A stretch of 64,000 nucleotides of DNA from Fusobacterium varium (GTDB lineage Bacteria; Fusobacteriota; Fusobacteriia; Fusobacteriales; Fusobacteriaceae), in NCBI GenBank assembly GCA_002356455.1, contig AP017968.1:2232001-2296000 (forward strand), in the 5' to 3' direction. The translations under genes were made by a program, and so were the position numbers. Shown here piece after piece: positions 36,819 to 46,307 of the stretch (the stretch's first letter is position 1; the number at the start of each line of letters is the position of its first letter). The notes under the pieces are model-generated. The model had not been told where the DNA came from. It ran no database searches and saw nothing but the letters and a program-made list of their open reading frames with translations.

Positions 36819-37772
36819 TTAATCTAAAGTTCCAAAAAGATATGACATAGGTGTTCCCGCTGTGATATCATAAGCAATATCCATTTCCTGTGTCATTCCT
36901 CCACCTGCATTTTTATCAGTCATTTCTACATTAGTTACATTCATATTAGGTATCTTGATATAAACAATATTAGCCCCTGAATTATAGCTTTCTGCCATTT
37001 TTACCAATAGAGAGACTTTGTCATTATCCATAAGAGCTTCTATTCCTTCTTTGAATTTTGCCTTATTATAAGCATTTAAAGTTATTGTTGCTGTGGATTC
37101 TATAAATCCATTTCTTGTGATTTTTGTAGCGTCTCTGCTCCCTAAACCATATTTTTGTTCAAGATTGTTATTTATAGATATTGAAACACTTTGAGTTTCT
37201 GCTGAAACATCTGTAGTTCCCATTATTAAATTAGATGTAACACAAGTTAGTAAATTCTCTATATCAGAAATGGCAGTTCCTGAATGAGTTATAGTATCTT
37301 TATATTCAAAAGCATATCCAACCACATCCGCTGTAAGCTTGCAATATGCCCCTTGAGCAGTTTCAAGAGTCACATTATTAAGTTGGCACCCTGTCATTAT
37401 TCTTTCTTCATTATCCTCTAAGTTCTGTTCTATCAAAGTATAAAATTTTTCAATTTTTCCACTTGTATTAGCTTTGGCTATATCTGTTATGGTTACCCCT
37501 GTTACTGTATCAGTATCGGTTTTCACTGTATATCCAAAGGCTGGTAGTAAATTTTTTAATGTTTCTATTGTTAATTCAAAAGCTATGTTTCCTGTTGCTC
37601 CTGCTGTTGATACAAAAGATTTTCCTTTGTAAGCTGATCCTGTAAATGCTTCTGAATCTGTTTTTCCAAAGTTGGGAGTTAAATTTATTTCAGTTGCATT
37701 CTGATAGGCTACAAAAGATGTTGCCATTGTTTTTTCATCTGTTTGTTCTCCAATCAAAAGTTTTATATTCAA
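36819..37772 (-). CDS. Major tail tube protein
   Basis: 317 residues from TTG 37772 after AAAGGAGG. Beta-rich, few charges clustered, Thr/Ser/Asn-rich. Lies directly before the G/GT genes and after the tail completion protein, the usual tail-tube slot. No homologue recalled by name; the role is from position and composition. Confidence 0.75.
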   Translation of the reverse strand: MNIKLLIGEQTDEKTMATSFVAYQNATEINLTPNFGKTDSEAFTGSAYKGKSFVSTAGATGNIAFELTIETLKNLLPAFGYTVKTDTDTVTGVTITDIAKANTSGKIEKFYTLIEQNLEDNEERIMTGCQLNNVTLETAQGAYCKLTADVVGYAFEYKDTITHSGTAISDIENLLTCVTSNLIMGTTDVSAETQSVSISINNNLEQKYGLGSRDATKITRNGFIESTATITLNAYNKAKFKEGIEALMDNDKVSLLVKMAESYNSGANIVYIKIPNMNVTNVEMTDKNAGGGMTQEMDIAYDITAGTPMSYLFGTLD

Positions 37773-37785
37773 TTTTTTTCCTCCT

Positions 37786-38232
37786 TTATTTCCTTATTTT
37801 TGCTGTTACTTCAAAGGTAGCTATCCAAACATCATATGTGATATTCTCTGCTATTTCATTATTGATTGTTGTTCTTACATTTTGTGATAATATTTGTGTA
37901 TCAAGGCTTATTAATTCTTGACTAAAAATTGTTTCTATAATTTGCTGTCTTTCTTCAAAAAATTTCTTTAATGGTTCTTCTCCTGCTTTAGACTTCATTA
38001 GAAAATGCACATTGTAAGAAAATTCTGGATTATCTACTCGAGAAGCAGGGGCTAACCCCTGACTTTCCAAGTAATCTCCCATAGGAGAAATGACAATTTG
38101 ATTTACAAATGCTTTTTCCAGTAAATTTCTTTCTACAAACCCTACTGTAACTTTATATTTGAAGTTATTTTCTAATAATTCTTTTATTTTATACAGTACC
38201 TCATAAGGATTTGGAATTTTCTTTTTATCCAT
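37786..38232 (-). CDS. Tail terminator/completion-like protein
   Basis: 148 residues, mixed alpha/beta, with PNPYEVLYKIKELLENNF at the start. Overlaps the preceding gene by 8 bases. The slot between connector and tail tube suggests the tail terminator. Confidence 0.6.
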   Translation of the reverse strand: MDKKKIPNPYEVLYKIKELLENNFKYKVTVGFVERNLLEKAFVNQIVISPMGDYLESQGLAPASRVDNPEFSYNVHFLMKSKAGEEPLKKFFEERQQIIETIFSQELISLDTQILSQNVRTTINNEIAENITYDVWIATFEVTAKIRK

Positions 38233-38566
38233 TAAATATCATCATCCCTTTCGAGCTTTTCTCTTCTGTTTTATTATCTTTTTTTCTTTCTTGTAGTCCT
38301 GTAATAGCTTTGTAAAAGTCTTTTTGCTTGGCCTGAGCTATTATTTCATTCCCTGCACAAGCATAGATTTTATATTCTGCATAAAGTTCTTTTAATACAT
38401 TTATTTCTTTTTCTGTAAGATCATCAGGATATTTCAAACCACTCATAGTGATGAGTGATTCTCCCTCATTCTCATAGGAATGTAAATTATTCTCTGCTAT
38501 TTCCCTTGTTCCAAACTCTTCTATGAAGTATTGTTGAACTCTTTCACTTAACTCCTCAAAAGTCAT
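38225..38566 (-). CDS. Head-tail connector-like protein
   Basis: 113 residues, helical. It follows the capsid gene, where head-completion adaptors normally lie. Charged C-terminal tail (ERKKDNKTEEKSSKG). Confidence 0.55.
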   Translation of the reverse strand: MTFEELSERVQQYFIEEFGTREIAENNLHSYENEGESLITMSGLKYPDDLTEKEINVLKELYAEYKIYACAGNEIIAQAKQKDFYKAITGLQERKKDNKTEEKSSKGMMIFNG

Positions 38567-38575
38567 AATTGCTCC

Positions 38576-39568
38576 TTATAGCCCAGTCACTTTATAATTC
38601 TTTATATATCCTGGATTTACTATGATAGGACAATAAGCTGATTCTATTAAAGTTTTTGCCTCTCCTGTTTCTGGATCTGCTGGTGTTTCTCTTAATAGTT
38701 CTGTTACTGCTTCCATCACTGCTGTACTATTTAATACATTTACAACTCCTGCATAAGCTGGTAAAAAAGCATTTGTATGATAAAAAGTCATTCTATCATC
38801 TGTATTTATTTCATTTCCTTCTGTATCATAAGCAGGTCCAAACATTGTAAAAGTTTTTCCCATTATTTTAATACTTAGTTCTTCTTGTCCATCTTCTGCT
38901 TTAGTTGTAGTTATTTGTGCCTTCCCCATAATCTCATTTGAAGATGGATTGTATAATTCTTTAAGAAATTTTAAAATTTTTGAACCTATGAGAATTTCTG
39001 ATACTGATACATTGTTTTTCTTTACAAATTCATTCATTTCATCTATAAGCCACTTTTCAAAATCTTCTATAGTTGTTTTTGCTACTGATGTAGCTGTTGG
39101 ATAAGTGTATGTTATTGTATTTTTTGTTTGCTTTGATTTATATTTTCCTGTAAGAAACACTGAAGCTGATATTGCCTCTTTTGTAGTAAGAGTTGATACC
39201 TTTAATTTTTCAACTCTTCTATCTTGCTCATATTGTCTGTTATCAACTTTTGTTCCATTAATATATACGTACTGTCCTGCTTGTCTATTTACCATATCTA
39301 ATGGGAAAAATGGAATACTATCCTTTATTACTTCTGGTGTAACAGCTTGTAATATACTTCCATTAAGTGTTGCTACTGGGAATTTATCCCCTCTTCTTAA
39401 AATATGTGCCTGTCTTACATATTTTTCTATTTCTTCATATGCTATTGTTGGCATATTTGTTATATAAGGCATTTTATTTGCTAAAATTCTTCTCAAATAA
39501 AAAGTTGTTACATTTGGTTTAGCTGCCCCATATATTCCTAATAATGATACTTGTTGTGCATTTAGCAT
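38576..39568 (-). CDS. Major capsid protein
   Basis: 330 residues. The layout fits the phage capsid E family (lambda E-like HK97 fold): TTFYLRRILANKMPYI early, RRGDKFPVATLNG, and the late MTFYHTNAFLPAYAG strand. Start codon overlaps the end of the decoration-protein gene. The protease/scaffold and decoration genes precede it in standard order. Confidence 0.82.
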   Translation of the reverse strand: MLNAQQVSLLGIYGAAKPNVTTFYLRRILANKMPYITNMPTIAYEEIEKYVRQAHILRRGDKFPVATLNGSILQAVTPEVIKDSIPFFPLDMVNRQAGQYVYINGTKVDNRQYEQDRRVEKLKVSTLTTKEAISASVFLTGKYKSKQTKNTITYTYPTATSVAKTTIEDFEKWLIDEMNEFVKKNNVSVSEILIGSKILKFLKELYNPSSNEIMGKAQITTTKAEDGQEELSIKIMGKTFTMFGPAYDTEGNEINTDDRMTFYHTNAFLPAYAGVVNVLNSTAVMEAVTELLRETPADPETGEAKTLIESAYCPIIVNPGYIKNYKVTGL

Positions 39569-39915
39569 TATTCATCAACTCCTCTTAATATAATTCCCAT
39601 TTTCATTAACTCTAATATCTGTAGATAGTCAGTGGCTGTGATTCCATTTACTTTTCCTATATTTATTTCAGTTACTGGCATTGCAACAGTTACACTTCCT
39701 TCTTCTGTTGTTGCATCACATTCAGAAAGAGCTATTGAAAATGCTTCATCCCCTGACACATATTTTTTCACTGTTCCAGTTGTTGTATCATATGTCAGAA
39801 CATCTCCTTCATTGATTTTTCCAACTCCTGAAGCTACTGGTATATTTAATCCTAGTGGTCCTGATATTTTCAAAATATCTCTTTCAAATCTTACAATTTC
39901 TTTTGTTAATTCCAT
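39568..39915 (-). CDS. Head decoration protein-like
   Basis: 115 residues, beta-rich with GPLGLNIPVASGVGKINEGD and a VAMPVTEINIGKVNG strand. Resembles lambda-D type decoration proteins by size and position between scaffold and capsid. GGGGG ribosome site. Confidence 0.65.
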   Translation of the reverse strand: MELTKEIVRFERDILKISGPLGLNIPVASGVGKINEGDVLTYDTTTGTVKKYVSGDEAFSIALSECDATTEEGSVTVAMPVTEINIGKVNGITATDYLQILELMKMGIILRGVDE

Positions 39916-39918
39916 TTT

Positions 39919-40434
39919 TTATACCCCCTTACTGTATGCAGCGAATCTTTTTTCTGGTGTTGTTTCTTTACTTTCTTCATCTTCTTTTCCAAATTCCATT
40001 TCTTCTACTTCACTTTTAAAGTTTGCAGCATCTTTCATTTTTTCAAATTCAGCTTCAAATTTTTCAAATTGTGATATTTTTTCTGTTTCTGAAAATTCAA
40101 TAATTGTTGTTCTTTCTTCTCCTGCCTTTTTAATAGCAAATTCAACTACTGGTTGGAGAACTGGAATTACTTTCTTTTTAGAAAGCTCTATTAAGGCTTT
40201 TTTCTTAGCTTCAAATTCCATTTCCTCTTTGATCTGCTTTCTTATTTCTTCTGCTGTTAATTCTTTTTCAGGAGTGCTTTGAATAACTTCAATTTTTTCC
40301 CACTCCATTAATTTTCTCATGCCTTTTCTTTCTTCATCAGAAACAGTTGCTACAAGAGCATTTATAATTTCTGCTCTATCTCCTAGAGAGAACTCAGTTA
40401 ATGCTTTTTTAATTTCTTCTTTTGTTACTTTCAT
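39919..40434 (-). CDS. Nested scaffold protein (Mu Z-like), internal start
   Basis: Met146 of the I-like protein is preceded on the mRNA by AAGGAGGAAAAAA, an excellent ribosome site 7 bases before the ATG at 40434. Starting here gives a 171-residue coiled-coil protein, in the same place as Z inside Mu I. Strong site inside a gene plus the known family layout make a second product likely. Confidence 0.7.
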   Translation of the reverse strand: MKVTKEEIKKALTEFSLGDRAEIINALVATVSDEERKGMRKLMEWEKIEVIQSTPEKELTAEEIRKQIKEEMEFEAKKKALIELSKKKVIPVLQPVVEFAIKKAGEERTTIIEFSETEKISQFEKFEAEFEKMKDAANFKSEVEEMEFGKEDEESKETTPEKRFAAYSKGV

Positions 40435-40869
40435 TTTTTTTCCTCCTTCTTCAAATTCTTGATATTTACCTGTATAAACTACTTTCTTTTCTTCTACTTG
40501 GAATTCTGCTGTTGCAACTGCTGGCTCTACTCCTAAAGGGAGCAAAGCTATTTTTGATAAAGAATCATTTGTTTGATCTATCTCTACAGATATTCCATTA
40601 AAAATTCCATCTGCATGATAAATCTCTCCTTTTTCATTCAATTCTATATCAGCAAAAACTGACAATTGTTCCCCCTCTTTTTGAAAAGAAAAATTATCAA
40701 ATTTTCCTAGTTCTACAGGATTTTTACCTTTATCTTGCCACTTAGAGCTATGTATATATATTGCTGGAATTTCTCCTGCTGATTCAAATGCTTTTTTTGT
40801 TCTTTCTTCCGAAAATTCCCCTTGTGGATAGTTTCCACTTTCAAAAACCTTTACTCTTTTCTTGGCCAT
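39919..40869 (-). CDS. Mu I-like head protease with C-terminal scaffold
   Basis: 316 residues. The N-terminal half (1-140) carries the Mu gpI pattern: IYIHSSKWQDKGKNPVELG, then DGIFNGISVEID and LPLGVEPAVA. The C-terminal half (146-316) is charged helix, as in scaffolds. In Mu the protease gene I contains the scaffold gene Z in the same frame. GGAGGTG ribosome site before ATG 40869. Confidence 0.8.
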   Translation of the reverse strand: MAKKRVKVFESGNYPQGEFSEERTKKAFESAGEIPAIYIHSSKWQDKGKNPVELGKFDNFSFQKEGEQLSVFADIELNEKGEIYHADGIFNGISVEIDQTNDSLSKIALLPLGVEPAVATAEFQVEEKKVVYTGKYQEFEEGGKKMKVTKEEIKKALTEFSLGDRAEIINALVATVSDEERKGMRKLMEWEKIEVIQSTPEKELTAEEIRKQIKEEMEFEAKKKALIELSKKKVIPVLQPVVEFAIKKAGEERTTIIEFSETEKISQFEKFEAEFEKMKDAANFKSEVEEMEFGKEDEESKETTPEKRFAAYSKGV

Positions 40870-40882
40870 TAGTTCACCTCCA

Positions 40883-41437
40883 TTATTTTTTTATATATAG
40901 CTCTCTTATCCAGCCATTGTATCTATCAATCATTCTCTGATTTAATCCCATAAAACGCCTTGCGGGAATTGTAATCTGTTTCTTTAAAAGAAATAGAGTT
41001 CTTAAATTTACACCATTCTTTTGAGCTATAAATAAATTTCCTGTTCTTTTACTCTTAAAAATAAAAGTATCTTGAAAACTTCTAGCACTTTTTCCTTTAG
41101 CTTCTTTTGCTATTGGAATTGTTAAATATTTCTTTTTTGCTCTTATGATTCCACCATAATTGTGTATTCTGGCATATCTAATATTTGTTCCGACTTGTGC
41201 CACTTTATTATCATATTTAATAGCAAAGCTTTGCCTTAGCAAGCCCGTATCTACAAGAGTTTTCCCACCTCTAAGGCTTGGCTTCCATTTGATTCCTTCT
41301 GGTGTTTCTCCATTCCTGAATCTTAATTCAATCTCGCTTCTCATATCTCTTGCTATTCTATTTGTTATCTGTGATGGCTTCCCTACAAGCTTTTTAAGCA
41401 TTGGGGTAAGTCCATCTTTTATTTTATAGCTTCCCAT
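40883..41437 (-). CDS. Mu G-like virion morphogenesis protein
   Basis: 184 residues. The block KSLRGGKTLVDTG-like region (WKPSLRGGKTLVDTGLLRQS at about 47-66) and the following VGTNIRYARIHNYGG are diagnostic of the phage virion morphogenesis (tail completion) family. Lies among Mu-like head genes. Confidence 0.85.
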   Translation of the reverse strand: MGSYKIKDGLTPMLKKLVGKPSQITNRIARDMRSEIELRFRNGETPEGIKWKPSLRGGKTLVDTGLLRQSFAIKYDNKVAQVGTNIRYARIHNYGGIIRAKKKYLTIPIAKEAKGKSARSFQDTFIFKSKRTGNLFIAQKNGVNLRTLFLLKKQITIPARRFMGLNQRMIDRYNGWIRELYIKK

Positions 41438-41442
41438 AAGCT

Positions 41443-41844
41443 TTACCCTATTATTACAGCTTTAACCGCATTTGTGGTTGGAGCTTTTGAAAAGCTTACT
41501 TTTAAAGAGTTTTCATCTAGTATTTCTACCTCTGCAAATACTGTCTTTTTTTCTTCAAATAAAGATACTGTTACATCCTCTGTATTTAAATTATGTGATA
41601 TTGTATATCCTGTTGCGGAGCCATCTCCAACATTCTGGATATACTTTTGTATTCCTGATACTCCACCAGTTCCTAATGGTAGCCATGTTGAGCCATTAGA
41701 AATTTTTAATGTTTTTGAAGTAGTATTATATATAATTTTTCCTTCTGGTTTCTCTACAGGATCAGTTGCTACATTTTCTATTCTTACATTTTTCAGCTCA
41801 TTTCCATCTAAATTGATATCTACTCCATATTTTAATTCTGGCAT
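41443..41844 (-). CDS. Small fibre-like structural protein in the head cluster
   Basis: 133 residues. N-terminal INLDGNELKNVRIEN and GKIIYNTTSKTLKIS match fibre-type modules; the last 60 residues share a domain with the fibre protein at 25115-25858. Unusual so far from the tail-tip genes; possibly a head fibre. Confidence 0.65.
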   Translation of the reverse strand: MPELKYGVDINLDGNELKNVRIENVATDPVEKPEGKIIYNTTSKTLKISNGSTWLPLGTGGVSGIQKYIQNVGDGSATGYTISHNLNTEDVTVSLFEEKKTVFAEVEILDENSLKVSFSKAPTTNAVKAVIIG

Positions 41845-41859
41845 TTATAACACCTCCCA

Positions 41860-42117
41860 TTAATTTAATATTGCTTTGCCTGTATGTTCTTTATTAAATC
41901 TTATTATTACTTGGCTTTTGTTCATGTATTCTATTTCTCCAATTATTGCAATGTTGTTACCATCTACAATAATTACAGATGGATATTTATCCAAATCATG
42001 ATTTATTACCCATACATCTTTTGCCTCTGTCTGTTCATAAATATAATTTTTGTCACTCCCCCCACCGCTCCCCTCTCCTTTATAAACAACTCCAAATTTT
42101 ACATCAAATTTCATCAT
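41860..42117 (-). CDS. Small virion-type protein
   Basis: 85 residues. A Gly/Ser linker (GEGSGGGSDKN) is followed by WVINHDLDKYPSVIIVDGN and a GKAILN end. This module is common at the ends of phage fibre or decoration proteins. Overlaps both neighbours slightly. Confidence 0.65.
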   Translation of the reverse strand: MMKFDVKFGVVYKGEGSGGGSDKNYIYEQTEAKDVWVINHDLDKYPSVIIVDGNNIAIIGEIEYMNKSQVIIRFNKEHTGKAILN

Positions 42118-42443
42118 TCCTCCTGCAATATGGCATTAATTGTACTCTTTAAAATTTTACTAGCACAAACAGTTCCATTAATTAAAGTAGGCCTTATCTG
42201 GATAAATACAGGTTCTGGTTTAGGTACTCTTACAATTCCTTCTCCGTTCTGCTTAAACGTTTCCGTTTCTGTAACAGAAAGAGTACACATAATAAGATTG
42301 TCTTTAAATTCCATATCAGACTTATTTTTGATGATAGTCACTTCTTCACTTTTTATGATTAGCTGACATTCTTTTATTTCACTTGCTGTATCTCTTATAT
42401 CTGTTTCAAATACCAGTGTAGGTGTAGTTCCTCTAATAATCAT
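42114..42443 (-). CDS. Small phage protein, RGTTP family
   Basis: 109 residues beginning MIIRGTTPTLVFETD, with FKQNGEG and VFIQIRPTLINGTVCAS later. This small beta protein recurs in Firmicutes and Fusobacteria prophages beside fibre modules. Start ATG overlaps the portal stop by 4 bases. Confidence 0.65.
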   Translation of the reverse strand: MIIRGTTPTLVFETDIRDTASEIKECQLIIKSEEVTIIKNKSDMEFKDNLIMCTLSVTETETFKQNGEGIVRVPKPEPVFIQIRPTLINGTVCASKILKSTINAILQEE

Positions 42444-44602
42444 TTTTTACCCTCCATAAGTTCAGCTATTTCAAGTTTTAATTGTACAAGTTTCTTTTCT
42501 TTAGCTTTTATATCCTTTTCTCTTTCTTTTATATCTATAGGTGGTCTTGCAAAGTCTCCTATTTCTTTTTCTATCTCTTCAAGCTCTTTTTTCTTAGACT
42601 TTAATATTTCCAGTCCTAATTCTTTTATTTTGTCTGCTCCTAGCTCTATAACACTACTACGGCAATTAAAATGGTTAGGAGGATAGATTAAAGCCCAAAT
42701 AGGATCAGTTTTTTTATAAACTTTCCCTGAATATGTCCTACAGAAGTCTGTTTGTCTGTCGTCCTCTACTCCATCAAATAGGAGATAAGAAAAATACTCG
42801 TCACTATCTTCCATTTGCTGTTCATATCTTCCAGATTGATAAGCATTTACCATATTTTGTCTATAGACTAGATTAGAATACCAGCCATCTTCTCCAAGTC
42901 CTGCTTTATCTGCTATATCAGCAATATCATTTTTCCATTCCTGATATGTGCCTCCATTTTTAAGAGTTTTTTTCAAACTTTCTAAAACTCTTTTAGTGGC
43001 TTCTAGCTCTGTACTTCTTCTAATATAAAAAAATGTATCTTTTGCTGATAAAGTAATATCATCTAATTTCTCATAAAGAATGGGAGCTTTTTTCACAAAA
43101 TAATTGATAGCCTCATTAAATTTCATATTAAATGGATCAAATTCCTCTTGGAACTCTTTATTGCCTCTTTGATTTAAACTGTCTGTATAACCAAATAAGA
43201 AAGTTTTAATATATATTTCTTCGAGGATATCTATGTTAAGATTCAAATTTTCATTTAAAATATCACTTTCCAGCCATTTTTTTACACTTTTTTGAATATT
43301 TTTTACGAATTCTTGTAATTTTATCTCACTATCTGCCATTCTCTTATCAAAAATGTTTTTTACATTATCAATCAGAATTTTTTTTTTATCTTTTGAGAAC
43401 TCTACTACTTCTTTTTCTTTTATTGTTAAATACTTTTTATCTATCCCAAGAGAAGAAGTTATATATTCATCAGAAATTCCTGCTATTTGACTTAATTTAA
43501 TTAAATTATCTATTTTTAACCCCATATTTTTTGCTTCTTTTTCTTCAAGTTCTATTTCTTTATCTCTATCTTTCTTAGTTTCCAATTTAAAATAAAACTC
43601 TTTAGAATCATATCCAAAATATCGTCCATCAAATTCAAGTAATTGCTGCATACTATCACTGATAAAAGAACAACATTCTTCTACTACCTCATCAAAGCTC
43701 TCTTGATGTATCTGTCCTAGAGAATAGCTTCCAGTGGCATTTCCTGATTCCATAGTAAGAGTTCCACCAAGTATATTTTGTATTAATCTTTCTTTTTCTC
43801 TATCTTCTAGCTTTGTATAAACTTCTGTATTCAAGTCAGATAGAGTCATAACATAAAGATTTTCTTTTAAGTCTCTTGCCCCAGTCATTGGGACAGCTAT
43901 TTTAGATTTTCCACCCTGAATTTTACTTAATTGTTCTCCCTTTTTCTTTATTTCTTCTACATCTTCATTAGGGTCAAATCCATAAATGATAATTGTATCT
44001 CCATATTTTTTAGCAAGTCCTCGCAACTGTGCTCTAAACATCTCTTTATCTAAAAAGCAAGTTCTTATTCCAGTGAATATTGATTTACCTGTTTTTTCTG
44101 CTACATTCCATTCATGTATGGATAAAAGAAATTTTTTATAATCTATTTCTTTTTCTTCTGTTCCTGCTCTGATTACCCATTTCTTATTTAAAGTATCATA
44201 AAGAACATATTTTTCTGGTACGAATACTAGTGTCTTTAATGAATAATCTGGATTGTATACTTTTTCAAAACAGGAATAGCCATAATATCTGGCTCTTAAA
44301 AAATATTTAAAAATCCTATTAAATTTAACATCATTAAATCTATCTTGTATTTCATCAACTATTTTTCTATTTTTTTCATTATCGCTCCATACAATAAGTT
44401 CTTTGCCTGCTACTGCTCTTTCTATCTTTTTAATTGCTGTGTCTACATCTGTATCTTTTAAGATTTTATCTATGTCAGAAAAAGTCAAATCTTTTTCATC
44501 AAGATATACTTCTGAAAATAACTTTATTGCTACTTCCTGCATAAGTTCAGGACTAGCCTTTTGAATAATTGGTGTTTGCTTTCTTTTTAAAAACTCAAGC
44601 AA
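42440..44602 (-). CDS. Portal protein fused to MuF head morphogenesis domain
   Basis: 720 residues from TTG 44602 after GGGGGTG. Residues 1 to about 440 follow the Mu gp29/DUF935 portal (ARYYGYSCFEKVYNPDYS, then GGTLTMESGNATGSYSLGQIH). About 560-690 is a MuF domain with YRQNMVNAYQSGRYEQ and the Zn-like C-N-H-x-x-C ending PPNHFNCRSSV. In Mu these are separate genes 29 and 30. A final coiled coil ends the chain. Confidence 0.88.
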   Translation of the reverse strand: MLEFLKRKQTPIIQKASPELMQEVAIKLFSEVYLDEKDLTFSDIDKILKDTDVDTAIKKIERAVAGKELIVWSDNEKNRKIVDEIQDRFNDVKFNRIFKYFLRARYYGYSCFEKVYNPDYSLKTLVFVPEKYVLYDTLNKKWVIRAGTEEKEIDYKKFLLSIHEWNVAEKTGKSIFTGIRTCFLDKEMFRAQLRGLAKKYGDTIIIYGFDPNEDVEEIKKKGEQLSKIQGGKSKIAVPMTGARDLKENLYVMTLSDLNTEVYTKLEDREKERLIQNILGGTLTMESGNATGSYSLGQIHQESFDEVVEECCSFISDSMQQLLEFDGRYFGYDSKEFYFKLETKKDRDKEIELEEKEAKNMGLKIDNLIKLSQIAGISDEYITSSLGIDKKYLTIKEKEVVEFSKDKKKILIDNVKNIFDKRMADSEIKLQEFVKNIQKSVKKWLESDILNENLNLNIDILEEIYIKTFLFGYTDSLNQRGNKEFQEEFDPFNMKFNEAINYFVKKAPILYEKLDDITLSAKDTFFYIRRSTELEATKRVLESLKKTLKNGGTYQEWKNDIADIADKAGLGEDGWYSNLVYRQNMVNAYQSGRYEQQMEDSDEYFSYLLFDGVEDDRQTDFCRTYSGKVYKKTDPIWALIYPPNHFNCRSSVIELGADKIKELGLEILKSKKKELEEIEKEIGDFARPPIDIKEREKDIKAKEKKLVQLKLEIAELMEGKK

Positions 44603-44618
44603 TTCTTTTCACCCCCTA

Positions 44619-46307
44619 TTAATCATAATCTATAACCTCATATTCATTGTTCTTCGGACTTACTTTGTACATCTGGTAAGCAATAGCAAGGGATATTACC
44701 CTGTCTTTACCATTTGTATTTACTTTTCCATCTTCTTTTTGAATTTCTCTCATTTGCTTCAAGGTTTTAACTGATTTTACTTTTATTTCTCCATTTCTTA
44801 AGGCTGTGTCTAAATCATCAAGCATTATATATTTTGAATTTGTATTGGTACTCCACCCTAATTTATCAGTTCTTTTTTTTCTTATTTTGTCTAAAGTTCT
44901 CTCAATATATAGATTGGTATATTTGCAAGTATTTTTTAAAGTATTTAAAGTAGAGTGTCCATGATTATTTCTCTCTACTCCTATTAATGCTTTGTTATAC
45001 TTTCTACCCCATTCATTTAATATTGCCCCATGTTCATCTGGAGATACTTTATATTCTCCATTTGCCACCTCTTCCAATGTGTCTACTCTTAATATAGTGA
45101 ATGTAGAACTATCTCCAAGTTCTAATCCTTCGGCTACATCGGAACCAATAACATATTTAACTCCTGGTTGTGGATCTTCATATACTTCTATTTCTCCATT
45201 GTGTAATGAGGTAAAATCTATATTCTTATTTTGATTAATTAAGATATCCAGTAATTCAATATCAAAATATGGTCTTCCTGAATGTAGAAATGCTTGTTCA
45301 TCTGTGCAAGGGTATTCTTGATATACATCTTCTTTTAATTCAAGTCTTTTATCAAAATACCAGTGTACTTGCTCTATATCAAGGTTAGTATCATGTATGA
45401 GAGATTTCAAAAGCTTTATGAATTTAGTATCTACTCCCTTAAATCTTTCTCCTTTTTCTATTGCTGTTCTGAACTCTTCCTCTGTATAGTCAACTCCTTT
45501 AAAAGATTTTCTATATTCAGATGTTCTATACCATTCATAGAAAACTCCTATCCATTTACTTTTCCCCTCTTTGATAGAATCCCAATCATCTTTGAATTCA
45601 TTGTAGCCATTGGCTGTGGTCTCATCAATTTCAATAGAGTATTTAGTCAATGCTTGGGATATTGCAGCAGCATTTTTTCTCATATCTTTCCAAAAAGCTT
45701 TCTCTGAATTATGGAGCATTTTTAATTTCTTCCCCCTCCCTGCTCCTTTACTTCCTGCTGTTGCCACCCTCCATGCACTATTACTACCAGCAAATACAAG
45801 TTCTCTAGCATTTGAATATTTAGGTGTTTCTTTCATTTCATTTATGATACTTTCATAAAATCCCTTTGCTATATCTGAAAAGATAGAATTTGTAGCATCA
45901 TTGTCGTGTGCCATAGTAAAGCCCCTGAATCCTTCTTGTGTTAACATTAAGCACTCTTGAAAGGCAGTTATTAAAGTAGTGAAGCCCTGCTGTCTCCCTT
46001 TTAGAATCTTAATTTTAATTTGTTCTATCTCTTTTTTATTTTGCTTCTTTACTAGAGGTAATAGAACATTATTTAAAAAGTCGCTTTGTACTTCATTGAG
46101 AAAAAAAGGAACTTCGTTAAACTCTTTGTCAATCACGCAAAAGTGCATTTCCATTAAATGCCAAGGATTTTCTATCAATTCTTTGAAAGTTTCTCTATTA
46201 TCTATGAGTTCATACCAACTTGCTCTTCTCCATAGATGATCTTCTTCCATGTTCTTTGTTTTATTCCATAACTTTTTCCTTTCTGCTATGTATTCTTTAC
46301 AGGTCAT
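44619..46307 (-). CDS. terL: Terminase large subunit
   Basis: 562 residues. The ATPase P-loop variant KGRQQGFTT is at about 103-111. An acidic IEIDE stretch near 223-228 may be the Walker B, and GSDVAEGLELGDSST near 393 starts the RuvC-like nuclease with its Asp. Overlaps the small subunit by 11 bases. Drives DNA packaging at the portal. Confidence 0.9.
   Translation of the reverse strand: MTCKEYIAERKKLWNKTKNMEEDHLWRRASWYELIDNRETFKELIENPWHLMEMHFCVIDKEFNEVPFFLNEVQSDFLNNVLLPLVKKQNKKEIEQIKIKILKGRQQGFTTLITAFQECLMLTQEGFRGFTMAHDNDATNSIFSDIAKGFYESIINEMKETPKYSNARELVFAGSNSAWRVATAGSKGAGRGKKLKMLHNSEKAFWKDMRKNAAAISQALTKYSIEIDETTANGYNEFKDDWDSIKEGKSKWIGVFYEWYRTSEYRKSFKGVDYTEEEFRTAIEKGERFKGVDTKFIKLLKSLIHDTNLDIEQVHWYFDKRLELKEDVYQEYPCTDEQAFLHSGRPYFDIELLDILINQNKNIDFTSLHNGEIEVYEDPQPGVKYVIGSDVAEGLELGDSSTFTILRVDTLEEVANGEYKVSPDEHGAILNEWGRKYNKALIGVERNNHGHSTLNTLKNTCKYTNLYIERTLDKIRKKRTDKLGWSTNTNSKYIMLDDLDTALRNGEIKVKSVKTLKQMREIQKEDGKVNTNGKDRVISLAIAYQMYKVSPKNNEYEVIDYD

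Noticed and set aside
27000-37000. Contractile tail (Mu-like myovirus) hypothesis
   Set aside because: No sheath, baseplate wedge or gpP/gpI-type tail genes; the G/GT-tape-measure-tip order is that of a siphovirus.
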